From Magnetococcales bacterium (GTDB taxonomy: Bacteria; Pseudomonadota; Magnetococcia; Magnetococcales; DC0425bin3), in the NCBI GenBank assembly GCA_015229045.1, contig JADGCJ010000001.1:62001-126000 (forward strand): 64,000 nucleotides of DNA, in the 5' to 3' direction. Both the position numbers and the translations under genes were made by a program. This document shows, in pieces, positions 61,893-64,000 of this stretch (its first letter is position 1; every line of letters starts with the position of its first letter). The notes below the pieces were generated by a model, which was not told the origin of the DNA, ran no database searches, and saw nothing but the letters and a program-made list of their open reading frames with translations.

Positions 61893-64000
61893 TATGTCTC
61901 CTCCACTCCCAGGGCTTCCTGGCGCAGGGCAAAGAGTTCCTGCAACTGATCGGTGGACATCTCGGTCAGCCAGTTTTCGCCGGTACCGATCACATCTTCA
62001 GCCGTGCTTTTCTTGCGTTCGATCATGTCGTCGATTTTCTCTTCCAGGGTGCCCACACAGAGGAATTTGTGGACCTGGACGCGGCGCGTCTGGCCAATGC
62101 GGAAGGCTCGATCCGTGGCCTGGTTCTCCACAGCCGGGTTCCACCACCGATCAAAGTGAAACACATGGTTGGCCTGGGTGAGGTTGAGGCCGGTCCCGCC
62201 CGCCTTGAGGGAGAGGATGAACAAGGATGGTCCTCCTTCATGGTTTTGGAAACGCTCCACAAGGCCGTCCCGATCCTTTTTTCTGATGGCGCCATGCAGA
62301 AAGAGAACCTCGCGACCAAAGCGTTCTTCGAGGTGCGCCTTGAGCAGGGTGCCCATGGTGGCAAACTGGGTAAAGATCAGTGCCCTTTCCCGGATGCCGA
62401 GAACCTCTTCCAGCATCTCTTCCAGACGGGCCACCTTGCCGGAACGTCCTGGAATGGTCGAGTTGTCCTTCATGAACTGGGCCGGGTGGTTGCACACCTG
62501 TTTCAGTTTGGAGAGCGTTCCCAGGATCACTCCTTTGCGTTGGATGCCGGTGGCCTCTTTCAGTTGCCGGGTCATATCCTCGACCACGGCGCCGTACAGG
62601 GAGGCCTGTTCACGGGTCAAGTTGCAAAACACCTTCATTTCCATTTTTTCTGGTAGATCCGGCACGATCTCCCGATCGGTTTTGAGGCGGCGCAGGATGA
62701 AGGGGGAGGTGATGCGTTTGAGGCGTTGGGTGGCCGGGGCATCGCGACCGGCCTGAATAGGCATCAGGAAAGAGTCCCGAAAGGTGGCCTGGGTTCCCAA
62801 CAGACCTGTATTGAGAAACTCCATGATGGCCCACAGGTCGCCGACATTGTTCTCCACCGGGGTGCCGGTCATGGCGATGCGAAATTCGGAGAGCAGGGAG
62901 CGTGCCGCCTGGGCTTGTTTGGTATCGGGGTTTTTGATGTTCTGGGCTTCGTCGAGGATGATGCCATACCAGGGGATCTCCAGAAGGGTGTCCAGATCCC
63001 GGGAGAGCAGGCTGTAGCTGGAAAGAACAATCGCCTGATTTTGTACCTCTTCCTGCAAGGCATCGCCGCGCTTGCGGGTGGTGCCATGATGGACCATGAC
63101 CGGCAGATCCGGCGTGAAACGACTGGCCTCCCGCTGCCAGTTGCCGATCACCGAGGTGGGGCACACCAGGAGGATGGGCTTGCGGTTGCCAGCCTCCCAG
63201 CGGCGGGCGATCAGGGCCAGGGCCTGGATGGTTTTACCCAGACCCATGTCGTCGGCCAGACAGGCGCCAAAGCCGATGCCGAGCAAAAAATCCAGCCAGG
63301 CGAATCCTCTGTGCTGGTAGGGTCTCAGCTCGCCATGGAAGCCGGTGGGTGGCGGAGGGAGATCGAGGGGGCGATTGCCGATCAATTTGTCCAGGAGATC
63401 GCCGAGCCAGCCGCTGGCGGTGACACCGGCCATGGGAATGGATGCCGAGACATCTTCGGCGCCGATGGCCAGCCGGACGATGTCGCGCACCCGGACCTCA
63501 CCCCCTTCGCGGCGCAGGAGGAATTGATGGGCTTTTTGAATTTCCCGATTGTCGACCAGGATCCACTGACCACGCACCCGGACCAGATGAGACTTCATGC
63601 GGGCCAGATCGCGCAGCTCGTCGAAGGTGATATTCTCCCCGCCCAAGGCCACATCCCATTGGAAATGAACCAGGTCATCCATCGAGATGCCGCTGGGAGT
63701 CTGAAAGGTCGGGCTGTCGACCCGGGCGCGAATTTCCAGGCGGGATTGGGTCCCCGAGCGTGACCACCAGGCCGGGAGCAGGATGCCAAAACCATTCTCT
63801 TCCAACAGGCAGGCCGTCTCCGTGAGAAAGCGCAGGGCACCTTCGATGTCGAGTTCAAAGCCGGTGGGGGCGTCGTAGCGCAGGCTCTCTTCGATGAGCG
63901 GGTCCAGGCGCGCCGCATCGCCCAGAGCGGCCAGAAGGTAGGCGCGCACGTCAAAATCCGCCGTGCCGAACAGGGATCTGGCTTGTCGTTTACTGACATG
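61892..64000 (-). CDS. SNF2-family helicase, N-terminus cut by window edge
   Basis: The open frame runs without a stop from 61892 to the right edge (visible 702 codons). It shows SNF2 motifs: ADDMGLGKTIQALAL (Walker A), LDEAQNIKNPDTKQAQA (DEAQ box), TGTPVENNVGDLWAI, SPFILRRLKTDREI, LSLKAGGTGLNLTQANHVFHFDRWWNPAVENQATDRAFRIGQ. The segment before the helicase core (PSGISMDDLVHFQWDVALGGENI) matches the SNF2-associated bacterial domain. Such proteins are ATP-dependent DNA translocases resembling RapA/HepA. Because the start lies outside the window, the full length is unknown. Paired with the SWIM gene downstream. Confidence 0.93.
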   Translation of the reverse strand, partial: HVSKRQARSLFGTADFDVRAYLLAALGDAARLDPLIEESLRYDAPTGFELDIEGALRFLTETACLLEENGFGILLPAWWSRSGTQSRLEIRARVDSPTFQTPSGISMDDLVHFQWDVALGGENITFDELRDLARMKSHLVRVRGQWILVDNREIQKAHQFLLRREGGEVRVRDIVRLAIGAEDVSASIPMAGVTASGWLGDLLDKLIGNRPLDLPPPPTGFHGELRPYQHRGFAWLDFLLGIGFGACLADDMGLGKTIQALALIARRWEAGNRKPILLVCPTSVIGNWQREASRFTPDLPVMVHHGTTRKRGDALQEEVQNQAIVLSSYSLLSRDLDTLLEIPWYGIILDEAQNIKNPDTKQAQAARSLLSEFRIAMTGTPVENNVGDLWAIMEFLNTGLLGTQATFRDSFLMPIQAGRDAPATQRLKRITSPFILRRLKTDREIVPDLPEKMEMKVFCNLTREQASLYGAVVEDMTRQLKEATGIQRKGVILGTLSKLKQVCNHPAQFMKDNSTIPGRSGKVARLEEMLEEVLGIRERALIFTQFATMGTLLKAHLEERFGREVLFLHGAIRKKDRDGLVERFQNHEGGPSLFILSLKAGGTGLNLTQANHVFHFDRWWNPAVENQATDRAFRIGQTRRVQVHKFLCVGTLEEKIDDMIERKKSTAEDVIGTGENWLTEMSTDQLQELFALRQEALGVEET

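Overview
This is a gene-dense, GC-rich bacterial chromosome segment with no rRNA, no CRISPR array, no prophage and no recognisable transposase. The gene mix fits a motile, respiring Gram-negative proteobacterium: HrpA, RF3, homodimeric pyruvate dehydrogenase E1, CheV, a CZB-type chemoreceptor, an NtrC-type regulator, a five-heme cytochrome, membrane and periplasmic iron-sulfur proteins, and an exported Gly/Trp-rich protein resembling sulfur-globule proteins. That combination, plus many interspersed GGGGCGAAGCCCC hairpin repeats, makes me think of a sulfur-oxidising lineage such as the Magnetococcales. This is inference only; nothing in the window proves the taxonomy.

Layout. 1-7.5 kb: partial hrpA and a membrane protein (minus), an intergenic region with a perfect DnaA box and an AT-rich stretch (possible origin-like site), a membrane protein of unknown function, a Phd/VapC toxin-antitoxin pair and prfC. 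7.5-16 kb: purA, the Gly/Trp-rich exported protein, an OmpA-family protein with calcium-binding repeats, and a YhaN/YhaO-like DNA-repair pair. 16-25 kb: a giant FAD/Fe-S oxidoreductase whose reading frame carries an inserted repeat element, a zinc-sensing chemoreceptor, AcuI and LarC. 25-34 kb: a minus-strand run of five-heme cytochrome, NDP-forming acyl-CoA synthetase, acetyl-CoA hydrolase/transferase-GNAT fusion and a GT87-like membrane glycosyltransferase, then a TPR protein on plus. 34-42 kb: aceE, a small lipoprotein, and a four-gene minus-strand operon (aldo/keto reductase, DUF6599-like protein, DUF362 protein, membrane polyferredoxin) that looks like an uncharacterised cell-envelope redox system. 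42-50 kb: CheV, a hybrid histidine kinase, a sigma-54 response regulator, a CCA-adding-like nucleotidyltransferase with a degraded DxD motif, and mtaB. 50-53 kb: a RelB/RelE-like pair with a truncated toxin, HicAB, a Sel1-repeat protein. 53-64 kb: a VTT membrane protein, manC, ilvD, tRNA-Leu(UAA), three alpha/beta hydrolases, a PilZ-CheX fusion, and a SWIM-protein/SNF2-helicase pair that runs off the right edge.

The most striking non-gene signal is two families of dispersed repeats. Family A (eight copies plus one deletion derivative) is built from nested hairpins and shared flanks and lies in intergenic regions. Family B is about 130 bp with terminal inverted repeats; two intergenic copies have an identical core, a diverged copy sits in frame inside the FAD/Fe-S oxidoreductase gene, and another straddles the start of the histidine kinase gene. 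This resembles the protein-coding palindromic elements known from Rickettsia, but the sequence is different.
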